Translations under genes and position numbers: made by a program
In this document: piece by piece, positions 39,448 to 49,300 of the stretch
Numbering within the stretch: position 1 is the first letter of the stretch
Layout of the letters: every line of letters begins with the position of its first letter
Notes under the pieces: model-generated
Seen by the model: the letters and a program-made list of their open reading frames with translations, nothing else
Database searches by the model: none
What the model was told of the DNA's origin: nothing
From: Paenibacillus qinlingensis
GTDB taxonomy: Bacteria > Bacillota > Bacilli > Paenibacillales > NBRC-103111
Direction: 5' to 3'
NCBI RefSeq assembly: GCF_013204845.1
Contig: NZ_JABMKY010000015.1
Span: 62,001 to 126,000, forward strand
DNA length: 64,000 bases

Positions 39448-39643
39448 AACCTTTTTTTCTCCTCCTTGAATATCTGTATAATTTTTTTCTTTAAAACCAT
39501 TATTATTTGAGCTCGATGTACTCATTTTTGGTTCACCTCCTTTCCAGAGTTAGAGCAAAAAGTATAACTAAGTTCATTAGTAGCTCTAGTGGCTACTTTA
39601 GAAACTAGTAATTTCACGATAATATCCATTCATACCAATTCAC

Positions 39644-39672
39644 ATTATACAATGGTCGAATAGCTCCGTAAA
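39644..39672 (-). promoter_or_regulatory. SigA promoter of S-layer gene 1
   Basis: On the minus strand TTTACG (39667-39672), a 17-nt spacer and a perfect TATAAT (39644-39649). It predicts a leader of roughly 110 nt to the upstream start (39525), or 190 nt to the downstream start. The leader contains a stem AGTAGC..GCTACT near 39581-39600. The rest of the 39448-39800 stretch holds no gene. Confidence 0.6.
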
Positions 39673-39804
39673 GTTTTTTTTATTTTAAATCACTTCATTT
39701 TGTTTTCAAAGTATTAAACGCATATAATCTTAAAAAGTTGCGTTTACCTAGAAAAAAATTAAAAATAATATTTGAATTGCTTTGAACTTATAAAAATTAT
39801 TAAA

Positions 39805-39855
39805 AACACAAAGGAGTCATCCTCGGGAAACTCCCCAAAGATGACTCCTTTTTAA
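39805..39855 (-). terminator. Intrinsic terminator of S-layer gene 2
   Basis: AAAGGAGTCATC (39810-39821) and GATGACTCCTTT (39840-39851) form a perfect 12-base-pair stem. An inner GGGA/TCCC stem and T-rich flanks are present. Confidence 0.92.
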
Positions 39856-39862
39856 CTAATTA

Positions 39863-42748
39863 TTAGTTCGACACTACAGTGCTTGTTGTTTTACCATTAG
39901 ATGAAATTGTTTTTACAACAAACTCATTAACAGTTCCACTAATTGTTATTTTATCAGTGCTCGGGTTGTAAACTACAGTTCCGCCACCTTGAACATCAGA
40001 GATAATATATTGTACCCCTAAGAAATCTTGGTATGCTTTAACTTCATTTACGCCACCATCTGTATATTTGTACTCTGTGCCATAGTTATCAACAGCTTTT
40101 ACATTCAACATTTGAGCTACATCCTCAGTTGAGCTATATGTTGCACTTGCATCTGCTGTTAATGTCGCTACTGTAGGAGCATCTGCTTTTACATTTACTG
40201 TGTAAGTGAAATCTTCTGTTTCACCATTAGCTTTATACACCACAGCAGTAACTGTTGCAGTACCTACACGTTGACCTAATACTTTACCATCTGTCGTTAC
40301 TGTAGCGATATTAGAATCAGTTGTGTAAGCTGTTTTCACTGCTTTAAGATCACTTGGTACAGCAACTGTATTACCTGATTTGTCCGTTACTGTAACCCCT
40401 AATGTTTTTGCAAATTTACTCACTGAACCATTTGCAAAATCGCCTGTTTTTGCTAATTCATTTGTCGTGATTGCAAATACATCTGAAACTGCTTTTGCTT
40501 TATACACTAGATCTGAGTTTTCTACAACTTCTACAGTTCTTTTCAAAGCTGGCGCTACTTCTTGCCCGCCTTTTGTAAGTGCTACTTTAACTGTTGTTTT
40601 ACCCAGGGAAGCTGCTGTGAACGTAATTTCTTTGTCATTAAGCTTTCCTTTTAGATCAGTTTTGAAGTTATCTCCAGTAGCTTGTGCTGCAGAATCTACT
40701 GTAACACCTGCAGTTGTTCCGTCCACATTGACGTTTACTTCGTAGCCTGTAGGAACCGTATCAAGCGTTTCACCATATTGGTCTTTTACAAGAACTTTAA
40801 ATGTTGTTGTAGCATTCACCAATGCTTTTGTTGTTGGCTCATCCCCTGATAGCTGTACGCTCTCTGGTGTACGTGCTGCAACCACAGTCAATGGAAGTTG
40901 CGCTTGTGTTTGTACGTTAGCATTGTAGATGGACATGTATAGGTATACAACGCCTCTCTCTTTTGCTTGGATCGAGCTTAATTTTAACTTACCTTTGTTT
41001 TCACCGTATTTTACGATACCATTCGCAGTTACATCTGTACCTGTTGCTACTGTTGCACCAGAAACTGTGAAGTTAATGCTACCTGCATTGTCAACAATAT
41101 CTTGTGTGGACAGGGCTTTTCCTTCAGTGTCATAAGCTACGATTGGAATGTATTTGGCACTAGTATCACCATCAGCAACAACTCCGTTATAAGTACCGAA
41201 CTCTAGTTTAGTTGGTACAGCACCAGCTTTTAGGGATAATGTAGCCGTCGCAGAAGCGCCGCCTTCGTAGTAAGTTAATGTGTAATCACTCGTTTTATCA
41301 ACCTTTTTACCAGTTGCCACTGTAACTACCACTTTGTTGTCTTCAACTTTTTTATCTAGAATATTCATGTCAGTAGGTGTAATAACAGGCATAATTGATG
41401 CAGAAGCATCCGCTACTACTTTATAACCATATTGATCATATCTTGTAATAGCATACGTTACTTTATCGCCTTCACTGGATAGAGCCGTTTTACCATTTTC
41501 GTATGTTGCAGTTCCTAGCTCAACTTTGGAAACCCGTTGTTCAGTCCCAATTTTAAATGTTTTGGATACTGATATAGCAGACTGATTCAAACTTACTGTG
41601 ATTGGCAATACACCAATTTCAGTAGGATATCTGGATGTGTCGCTCGTATCTACTTTAAGCTCGAGGTAGCCATTATCTGCATTACGGGTAATTGAACCTG
41701 TGTAACCGAATACTGAGTAGTTACCACCATTTAATGTTGCATTTTCACCATATTGGTTCTCAGCCTTAAGTTGAATAATGAAATCTCTTACTTGCGGTAC
41801 TACATCACTAGCATTTACAAAGCTTAGTTTTGATATTTTTTCATTTTCAGCTGTAAATGTTGCCGTAGCTTTCGCTACACTAGCTGCATCTAGTCCGGAA
41901 AGTGTTGCTGTGTAGTTACCTTCTGATACTTTAACATCAGTCAAAGTTAGCACAACTGATTTCTTATCATCTGCAAACTTAGCAGTTGTTGCAACGTTAG
42001 TAGTACCTTTTGTCAAAGCAACTACTGCTTTCGCTGTATCAACTGGTTTGTTGAATGTTACAGTTACTTGTTGTATGCCAGTAGCTTTCGCTTCAGTCAA
42101 AGAAACTTGACCAGCTGGTACGTATTGTTGTTTCGCTTCATATGCACCAGTTACAAGTAGATCACGAGTTGCATTTGTGATACCACCAAAAGTGCCGTCT
42201 GCATTGTTGGAAAGAAGTTTCAAGGCAAGTGCTTCAGTTACATAACCTTGAGCCCAACCAGAAACAGTAGCATCTGTACCTGTCAATGCTTTTGCTTCTG
42301 CATCTTTACCAAGCACACGTACCAAGAAAGTAGCTAGTTGTTCTTTTGTTACTTTACCAGCTGGGTTGTATTGACCTTCTGCATAACCATCAGTAACGTT
42401 AGCTGTTTTCAAAGCTTCGATGTAAGGAAGTGCATAACCATTCGCCGCGTCGGTTACACTAACATCAGTAAAGCTTGAAGTTGTAAGATCTTTATTTACA
42501 TCAAGACCCATAATCAAAGCTGCTACTTTAGCGAATTGAGCACGGTTCATTTCTTCTTTCAAGCCAAAAGTCGTGTCGCTCACACCGTCGAAGATGCCAG
42601 CAGAGATCATAGCATCAAATTTCGTTTGTGTTGCTGCATCAAGATCTTTCAAGTCAGTGAAGTCGGCAGATGTTTTACCAAAAGCGACAGCTGAGAACAT
42701 CGAGAAGGCCATTGCGGAAGTAAGAACTACGGATAATGTTTTCTTCAT
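39863..42748 (-). CDS. S-layer protein with N-terminal SLH domains, paralogue 2
   Basis: A 961-residue precursor. The signal peptide is MKKTLSVVLTSAMAFSMFSA..AFG. SLH modules lie within residues 27-200 (EEMNRAQFAKVAALIMGL, YNPAGKVTKEQLATFLVRVL, NATRDLLVTGAYEAK). Multiple Ig-like domains follow, including KVLVKDQYGETLDTVPTG and SDSNIATVTTDGKVLGQRVG (a Big_2-like motif). Start ATG at 42748 with AGGAGG 12-13 nt upstream. No wall sortase motif: attachment should be non-covalent through SLH to secondary cell-wall polymer. Highly similar to paralogue 3. Confidence 0.94.
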   Translation of the reverse strand: MKKTLSVVLTSAMAFSMFSAVAFGKTSADFTDLKDLDAATQTKFDAMISAGIFDGVSDTTFGLKEEMNRAQFAKVAALIMGLDVNKDLTTSSFTDVSVTDAANGYALPYIEALKTANVTDGYAEGQYNPAGKVTKEQLATFLVRVLGKDAEAKALTGTDATVSGWAQGYVTEALALKLLSNNADGTFGGITNATRDLLVTGAYEAKQQYVPAGQVSLTEAKATGIQQVTVTFNKPVDTAKAVVALTKGTTNVATTAKFADDKKSVVLTLTDVKVSEGNYTATLSGLDAASVAKATATFTAENEKISKLSFVNASDVVPQVRDFIIQLKAENQYGENATLNGGNYSVFGYTGSITRNADNGYLELKVDTSDTSRYPTEIGVLPITVSLNQSAISVSKTFKIGTEQRVSKVELGTATYENGKTALSSEGDKVTYAITRYDQYGYKVVADASASIMPVITPTDMNILDKKVEDNKVVVTVATGKKVDKTSDYTLTYYEGGASATATLSLKAGAVPTKLEFGTYNGVVADGDTSAKYIPIVAYDTEGKALSTQDIVDNAGSINFTVSGATVATGTDVTANGIVKYGENKGKLKLSSIQAKERGVVYLYMSIYNANVQTQAQLPLTVVAARTPESVQLSGDEPTTKALVNATTTFKVLVKDQYGETLDTVPTGYEVNVNVDGTTAGVTVDSAAQATGDNFKTDLKGKLNDKEITFTAASLGKTTVKVALTKGGQEVAPALKRTVEVVENSDLVYKAKAVSDVFAITTNELAKTGDFANGSVSKFAKTLGVTVTDKSGNTVAVPSDLKAVKTAYTTDSNIATVTTDGKVLGQRVGTATVTAVVYKANGETEDFTYTVNVKADAPTVATLTADASATYSSTEDVAQMLNVKAVDNYGTEYKYTDGGVNEVKAYQDFLGVQYIISDVQGGGTVVYNPSTDKITISGTVNEFVVKTISSNGKTTSTVVSN

Positions 42749-42773
42749 AAAGGGTATTTCCTCCTAATATTTT

Positions 42774-42793
42774 AAGTTTTTGTTATAAAACTT
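42774..42793 (-). promoter_or_regulatory. Leader stem-loop before S-layer gene 2
   Basis: AAGTTTT (42774-42780) and AAAACTT (42787-42793) form a seven-base-pair stem just upstream of the ribosome binding site. Paralogue 3 has the same structure with an eight-base-pair stem (46066-46073 with 46081-46088), the extra pair being matched on both sides. A role in mRNA stability is possible. Confidence 0.5.
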
Positions 42794-42876
42794 ATAACTA
42801 AATTGATGTAACGCCTTCTATTAAAACGCAATATCTATCGTATATAATTTCGTATATCACTTTTTGCTGCAAATTG

Positions 42877-42923
42877 AGTATACGATAATATAAGCGATTT
42901 TTCATTGCTAAGTATTTTCCAAA
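42877..42923 (-). promoter_or_regulatory. Conserved promoter block of S-layer gene 2
   Basis: On the minus strand TATACT (42877-42882) lies 17 nt after ATGAAA (42900-42905). The upstream TTTGGAAAATACTTA (42909-42923) is conserved. The same sequence and spacing occur before paralogue 3, while the intervening bases differ. This supports a shared promoter with a common upstream box. The remaining 42924-43100 shows no gene. Confidence 0.6.
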
Positions 42924-43101
42924 CATGGCCGTCGCCGTTTGCCATATCTGAACTACTTAACTAAATTGTAATCAATGATTGTAAAAAAGATTTGAACGGA
43001 AGCTTAATAGAACTTAAAAGTTAACTGAAAGATTGCTGAATGTATCGTTAACTGCTCTCACCCAAACCCCAACTTTTCAATCACCAAATACTTATTAAAA
43101 T

Positions 43102-43132
43102 CCAAAAGGAGACCAAGTAGGTCTCCTTTTGG
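43102..43132 (-). terminator. Intrinsic terminator of S-layer gene 3
   Basis: CCAAAAGGAGACC and GGTCTCCTTTTGG form a perfect 13-base-pair stem with a five-nt loop. ATTTTAAT follows on the minus strand. It lies 19 bp after the stop codon. Confidence 0.9.
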
Positions 43133-43150
43133 GTAAACATTAATTTTTAA

Positions 43151-46039
43151 TTATTTAGTAACCAAAGTAGTTGTTGTTTTACCGTTAGATGCGATTGTTT
43201 TTACAACAAACTCATTAACTGTTCCACTTGTAGTAATTTTATCAGTGCTTGGGTCATATTGGACAGTACCTCCACCTTGAACATCGGAGATAATATATTG
43301 AACTCCCAAGAACTCTTTGTACTTACTAACTTCGTTCACGTTAGTGTCTGTATTAAATTTATACTCTGTGCCATAGTTATCAACAGCTTTTACATTCAAC
43401 ATTTGAGCAACAGTTTTAGTTGCACTATATGTTGCATTGCTATCCGCAGTAAGGGTAGACACTGTAGGAGCATCTGCTTTTACATTAACTGTGTAAGTGA
43501 AGTCTTGTGTTTCACCATTCGCCTTCAATACAACAGCTGTAATTGTAGCTGTACCTACACGTTGACCTAATACTTTACCATCAGTTGTTACTGTAGCGAT
43601 ATTAGAATCAGATGTATAAGCTGTTTTTACCGCTTTAAGACTACTAGGAACAGCAACTGTATTGCCTGATTTGTCTGTTACAGTAACATCTACAGCTTTC
43701 GCAAATTTACTTACTGATCCATTTGCAAAATCACCTGTTTTTGCTACTTCATTAGTTGTGATTGCGAATACATCAGAAATTTCTTTCGCTTTGTATGTTA
43801 GATCTGTGTTATTTACAACTTCTACAGTTCTTTTCAAAGCCGGGGCTACTTCTTGTCCACCTTTTGTAATTGCTACTTTAACTGTTGTTTTACCAAGAGA
43901 ATCTGCTGTGAACTTGATCTCTTTGTCATTAAGCTTTGCTTTTAAATCAGTCTTGAAGTTATCTCCAGCAGCTTGAGCTGCGGAATCTACAGTTACAGCA
44001 GAGGATGCTCCGTCAACATTTACATTCACTTCGTATCCTGTAGGAACTGCATCAAGTGTTTCACCATATTGGTCTTTTACAAGAACTTTAAACGTTGTTG
44101 TAGCATCTACCAATGCTTTTGTCGTTGGCTCACTACCTGATAGTACTACGCTCTCTGGTGTACGAGCAGCAACCACAGTCAATGGAAGTTGAGCTTGTGT
44201 TTGTACGTTAGCATTGTAGATGGACATGTATAGGTATACAACGCCTCTCTCTTTTGCTTGGATCGAGCTTAGTTTTAACTTACCTTTGTTTTCGCCGTAT
44301 TTTACAATACCATTGGAAGTTACGTCAGTACCCGTTGCTACTGTTGCACCAGAAACTGTGAAGTTAATGCTACTTGCATTGTCAACAATAGCTTGTGCCG
44401 AAAGAGTTTTACCGTCAGCATCATATGCTGTAATCGGAATGTATTTCGCATTTGTGTCGCCTTCAGCAACTACTCCATTATAAGCACCGAACTCAAGTTT
44501 AGTTGGTACAGAACCAGCTTTAAGTGATACAGTTGCTGTCGCAGATGCTCCACCTTCGTAGTAAGTTACTGTATAATCACCAGTTTTATCTACTTTTTTA
44601 CCAGTTGCTACTGTTACTACTACTTTATTGTCGTCTACCTTTTTATCTAGAATATTCATATCAGCAGGCGTAATTACAGGTGTAATTGATGCGGAAGCAT
44701 CTTCTACTACTTTGTAACCATATTGATCATATCTTGTAATGTCATATGTTACTTTATCGCCTTCACTGGATAGTGCTGTTTTACCATTTTCGTATGTTGC
44801 TTTTCCTAATTCAATTTTGGAAACTCGTTGCTCTGTACCAATTTTAAACGTTTTAGACGCTGTTACAGCAGATTGATTTAGACTAACCGTAATTGGTAAC
44901 ACGCCAATTTCAGTAGGATATTTAGCTTTATCACTAGTATCTACTTTAAGTTCAAGGTAGCCATTATCCGCATTACGTGTAATTGTACCTGTGTAACCAA
45001 ATACTGAGTAGTTTCCGCCATTTAATGTCGCATTCTCACCGTATTGGTTCTCCGCTTTAAGTTGAATAACGAAGTCTTTTACTTGTGGAACTACATCACT
45101 TGCATTTACAAAGCTTAATTTCGATACTTTTTCATTTTCAGCTGTAAATGTTGCTGTCGCTTTAGCTACGCTAGTTGCATCAAGGCCGGAAAGAGTTGCC
45201 GTGTAGTTACCCTCTGTTACTTTAACGTTTGTCAAAGTTAAAACAACGGATTTCTTATCATCTGCAAACTTAGCAGTTGTTGCAACGTTAGTTGTACCTT
45301 TTGTCAAAGCAACTACTGCTTTCGCTGTATCAACTGGTTTGTTGAATTTCACTGTTACTTGTTGTACGCCAGTAGCTTTCGCTTCAGTCAATGAAACTTG
45401 ACCAGCTGGTACGTATTGTTGTTTTGCTTCATATGCACCAGTCACTAGAAGTTCACGAATTGCATTAGAAGTACCACCAAATGTGCCATCTGCATTGTTA
45501 GCAAGAACTTTTAATGCAAGTGCTTCAGCTACATAACCTTGTGCCCAACCAGAAACAGTTTTGTCTGTACCAGTTAATGCTTTTGCTTCTGCATCTTTAC
45601 CAAGAACACGAACCAAGAAAGTAGCTAGTTGTTCTTTTGTTACTTTACCCGCTGGGTTGTATTGACCTTCAGCATAACCATCAGTTACGTTAGCTGTTTT
45701 CAAAGCTTCGATGTAAGGAAGTGCATAACCATTCGCTGGGTCGGTTACACTAACGTCAGTGAAGCTTGATGTTTTAAGATCTTTATTTACTTCAAGACCC
45801 ATAATCAAAGCTGCTACTTTAGCGAACTGTGCGCGGTTCATTTCTTCTTTAAGACCAAATGTTGTGTCGCTTACGCCATCAAAGATTTCTGCGGAGATCA
45901 TCGCATCGAACTTTGCTTTTGTTGCTGCGTCCAGGTCTTTCAAATCCGTGAAATCAGCGGATGTTTTACCAAAAGCGACAGCTGAGAACATGGAAAAAGC
46001 CATTGCGGACGTAAGAACTACGGATAGAGTTTTCTTCAT
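43151..46039 (-). CDS. S-layer protein with N-terminal SLH domains, paralogue 3
   Basis: A 962-residue precursor almost identical in layout to paralogue 2. It has a signal peptide (MKKTLSVVLTSAMAFSM), three SLH modules up to about residue 200 and Ig-like domains to the end (TIASNGKTTTTLVTK). Differences from paralogue 2 are scattered substitutions, e.g. AEIFDGVSDTTF, NAIRELLVTGAYEAK and a longer FNTDTNVNEVSKYKEF near the C-terminus. It has its own promoter and terminator. Encoding the same surface lattice is the simplest reading. Antigenic or growth-phase alternation is possible but untested. Confidence 0.94.
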   Translation of the reverse strand: MKKTLSVVLTSAMAFSMFSAVAFGKTSADFTDLKDLDAATKAKFDAMISAEIFDGVSDTTFGLKEEMNRAQFAKVAALIMGLEVNKDLKTSSFTDVSVTDPANGYALPYIEALKTANVTDGYAEGQYNPAGKVTKEQLATFLVRVLGKDAEAKALTGTDKTVSGWAQGYVAEALALKVLANNADGTFGGTSNAIRELLVTGAYEAKQQYVPAGQVSLTEAKATGVQQVTVKFNKPVDTAKAVVALTKGTTNVATTAKFADDKKSVVLTLTNVKVTEGNYTATLSGLDATSVAKATATFTAENEKVSKLSFVNASDVVPQVKDFVIQLKAENQYGENATLNGGNYSVFGYTGTITRNADNGYLELKVDTSDKAKYPTEIGVLPITVSLNQSAVTASKTFKIGTEQRVSKIELGKATYENGKTALSSEGDKVTYDITRYDQYGYKVVEDASASITPVITPADMNILDKKVDDNKVVVTVATGKKVDKTGDYTVTYYEGGASATATVSLKAGSVPTKLEFGAYNGVVAEGDTNAKYIPITAYDADGKTLSAQAIVDNASSINFTVSGATVATGTDVTSNGIVKYGENKGKLKLSSIQAKERGVVYLYMSIYNANVQTQAQLPLTVVAARTPESVVLSGSEPTTKALVDATTTFKVLVKDQYGETLDAVPTGYEVNVNVDGASSAVTVDSAAQAAGDNFKTDLKAKLNDKEIKFTADSLGKTTVKVAITKGGQEVAPALKRTVEVVNNTDLTYKAKEISDVFAITTNEVAKTGDFANGSVSKFAKAVDVTVTDKSGNTVAVPSSLKAVKTAYTSDSNIATVTTDGKVLGQRVGTATITAVVLKANGETQDFTYTVNVKADAPTVSTLTADSNATYSATKTVAQMLNVKAVDNYGTEYKFNTDTNVNEVSKYKEFLGVQYIISDVQGGGTVQYDPSTDKITTSGTVNEFVVKTIASNGKTTTTLVTK

Positions 46040-46180
46040 AAAGGGTATTTCCTCCTAATATTTTAAAGTTTTTTTGTTATAAAAACTTATAACCAACGGG
46101 GCGACTTTTGAATCTACTTACTGGCCGATCTCTGATTCTCTTTCGTGTAGCTTCGCGTCTATCACCTCGTCTACAAACTT

Positions 46181-46227
46181 AGTATACGACACTCTATACT
46201 ACATTTCATTGATAAGTATTTTCCAAA
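46181..46227 (-). promoter_or_regulatory. Conserved promoter block of S-layer gene 3
   Basis: On the minus strand TATACT (46181-46186), a 17-nt spacer and ATGAAA (46204-46209), with TTTGGAAAATACTTA (46213-46227) upstream. This is the same arrangement as before paralogue 2. Confidence 0.6.
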
Positions 46228-46257
46228 TGTGTGTCTCGAGAGGTTCTATATGCACAT

Positions 46258-46300
46258 CAAAAACAGCCCCATCACTTATTAAGTGACGTGGCTGTTTGTC
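46258..46300 (-). terminator. Intrinsic terminator of the 1332-residue SLH gene
   Basis: On the minus strand AACAGCC..GTCACTT and AAGTGAT..GGCTGTT pair around a short loop and are followed by TTTTTG. It lies just after the stop codon at 46323. Confidence 0.85.
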
Positions 46301-46322
46301 TTAAGCTCTAATCTACTCTTGC

Positions 46323-49300
46323 TTATGGAACCATCTTTTGTTGCTTCATCACACGATATCCGATTATAGACGCTTGGGCGCGTGTAAGTAGCTCAGTTGG
46401 ATCAAATCGCACTGTTTCTTTCTTCTCTCCTGGAAGCAATGTATTCGGTATGCCTTCAATTAGACCCGCTTTAGACACAGCTTCAACAGCAGGTCTGGAA
46501 TATGACTCAATCCGATCTCCATCTGTGAACGCTTTTTGCAACGTAGCGAGAGATTTGGCAAGATCAGTGTTCATTTTCATCTCAGCCGCTCTAGCGATCA
46601 TTACAGCAGCATCTTGACGCGTAATGGATCCCCCTGGATTAAATCGATTACTCGCCTGACCACGGATAATACCGGCTCTTGCAGCTGTCTCGACATACTT
46701 ATAGTCGTAAAGCATACCAATCGCGTTATCAATTTTCAGAACATCCGAGAAAGTTGAGTTACCAGCATAGTTCAAAGGAAGCTTAAAGATCTTGACTAAT
46801 ACTTGAGCAAATTCCCCACGTGTAATGTAATCATTCGGGCCAAATGAGAACGTAGTTTTCGCTCTCATCAAACCTTTGGAGTACAATGTCTCGAGCTCAT
46901 TTCTTGCGAATGAGTGCCCTGTCATATCATCGAAGCTGCGATCCATATACATAACTTGATAGTAGCCGAACTTCCGGAAAGGCACTGTTATCGTGTTGTT
47001 TTTGGTATCTACAACGCCGCCGAGGTTCTTCCAGCCATAATCTGTCGTATTAGAATAATTCGCATAAATATCATAGAAGAATACAGTGATGTACTTTCCA
47101 GCATCTTGACGAATGGCCTGATCAAACTGTAGCGTCAATTCTCCATCTTGTGTAGGAACAACGATCTCATCATTTAGACGGTTAAAATAGGCTCTTCCTG
47201 AGTTCGTAGTGTCATACGGATCGACACCCGTGCCGTTAAGTCCTTTAGTTAAATCATCAGGTGTTGTTGTAGTTGAATTTGGTGCTGGAATGAAACCTGC
47301 ATCCATATAGTAGAGATTACTTGCTGCATGAAAGGTATCTTCTACAACTTTCACACTAATTTTGGATTTATAATAGCCATTCGGTACAGGAAATAGTGCT
47401 TTATCTACTCGACCATCATCTGTATCCGCGATACCAAACAATATCTTACGTCCTGTTGTAATATACTGATTGTTATTGCTATCCGGTACATTTCTCATTA
47501 ATTTAGTGTCTTTAGGGAAAGATAGCTGTAGCCCACTATTAAAGAGTTTAAACTTCGTATTCATATTTTGAAGCGTAGCTGCACCCTGAACGTTGGTATT
47601 GGTATTGAAAAGAATAAAACTACCATTCACCTTAGCCCCGTTACGATTAATAGTAAACTTAATTTGATTTGCACCAGGTTTCAAATTAGTAACTTGATAT
47701 AAATATTGATCCACGGAATTCACAGTGCGTTTAGTTGCTTCATTTTTATCGAATAAAACACTTTCCGCATTCTCAGCTTCAATAATGATGTTATAAAAAT
47801 CACTATTGATGTTAGATTGCAGCTCCCCTTTAGGGTTCTTAATCAAGACCGGTTGAACAATTGTGTAAGGAACATTCTGCCTTGTAATTGTAATAGACTT
47901 CGTTGCTGTGATATTGGAATTATTGGTGATTCTAAACTCAAAGACAATATCTGAGTCATCCAACAATTTAAATGCTGTTGTTTTAAAGTTTGTGCTACTA
48001 ATAGAAGTGAAATAATTAGCATTTCCTGCTGAAGTCACGGATTGTGAATTCGCTGTTTGGTCGATAACAGCAATCGAGCTGGAACTGCCTATCGTTTGCT
48101 GATAAACCAACGCATCTCCCTTAGCATCCTTCGTATGCACAACCAACGTTAAAGCTTTGATTGGTGAAGCCACTCCATTTGCATCTAGACTTGAATATAA
48201 TCCGTCAAATGACACAGTACGCTGTGTCGTCGTATAAGTATCCGGATTACTATTTGCGATAAATTGAATTCCTGATGTACCACTTTCTACTGGTTTAATA
48301 GCCGTAAATTGAGGTGCATCTGTAGAAAATAGATAGATGTCATACGATTGTTCTGTGATAAATACATTGTTGACATAAATTTTGAACTTCAATGTATTTT
48401 TGCCTTCAACCATCACCTTCGTGAGATCAGTGTTAAAAAGAGTTAATGGTAAAGTGAAGGTATTCAATGTCCCTGGAACTGCTGGGGTTGTTGGAGTTGC
48501 TGGTGTGGGAGGAACCTTCCCAAATATCGCTTCAACAGTTCTAGAATCAAGTGTATACACACTTTCATTCATAGATACTTCTACTTTATTAGCAGGTACC
48601 GCTGTGCCTGTTACTGGATCTTGATAGAAGTTAACCAGTCTACCCGAAATACAAGCTTCTGTAGCTCCACACGATAGATTCTTAATATTCTTGATCGTCA
48701 TACTGTTAGAGATATTATTAACCAGAACATAAGGAGCGTTACTTATGTTCAACTTATAATCAACAGTACTGTATCTTGTTGTTGCTCCCGCTGTGTCACT
48801 ATAGAGCTCAATACTTAATTTCTTGTTGCCATCCGTTATGCCTTGAAGTTTAAGATCATACTTAAATAATTGGGCTACATTATCCCATGTTCCTATAATT
48901 GGATCTGCATTAGGGTAATAAACGCCATCAATCATAGCCCTAATTGAACGAGTTTCATTATTGGCATACACATGAATGTCAGCTGGGAGCTCGTTCACTT
49001 GCGTTGCATCGCCTAGGCTAAGTTCATTTTCAATCGTTCCATTACTTATGGTTGATCTATCGATATATGGATGACTAGGATCAACATATTTAAATTTATA
49101 TTCTGTGATTACTGGAATTAGGCTATTGGTAACATCTCTAAACGTAAATGTTAGACGCTGCTCATTCGCCGCGACAGAAGTAATATTAGGTATGGCAACC
49201 TTTAAGTCTTTGACCAGATATTCATTAAGACGAGTCATTGAATTGTTCTTAGTTGCAGAGTAGGTGACTCCTGATACCGTCGTTGGTAGCAGATCAGTAG

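Larger units (their letters stand above)
36523..46039 (-). repeat. Tandem triplication of S-layer genes
   Basis: Three genes of about 2.9 kb (36523-39447, 39863-42748, 43151-46039) encode proteins aligned end to end with the same domain order. The second and third are nearly identical over long stretches, including leader and promoter. The first is clearly related but differs in promoter, start region and C-terminal third. Each has its own terminator. Confidence 0.9.
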
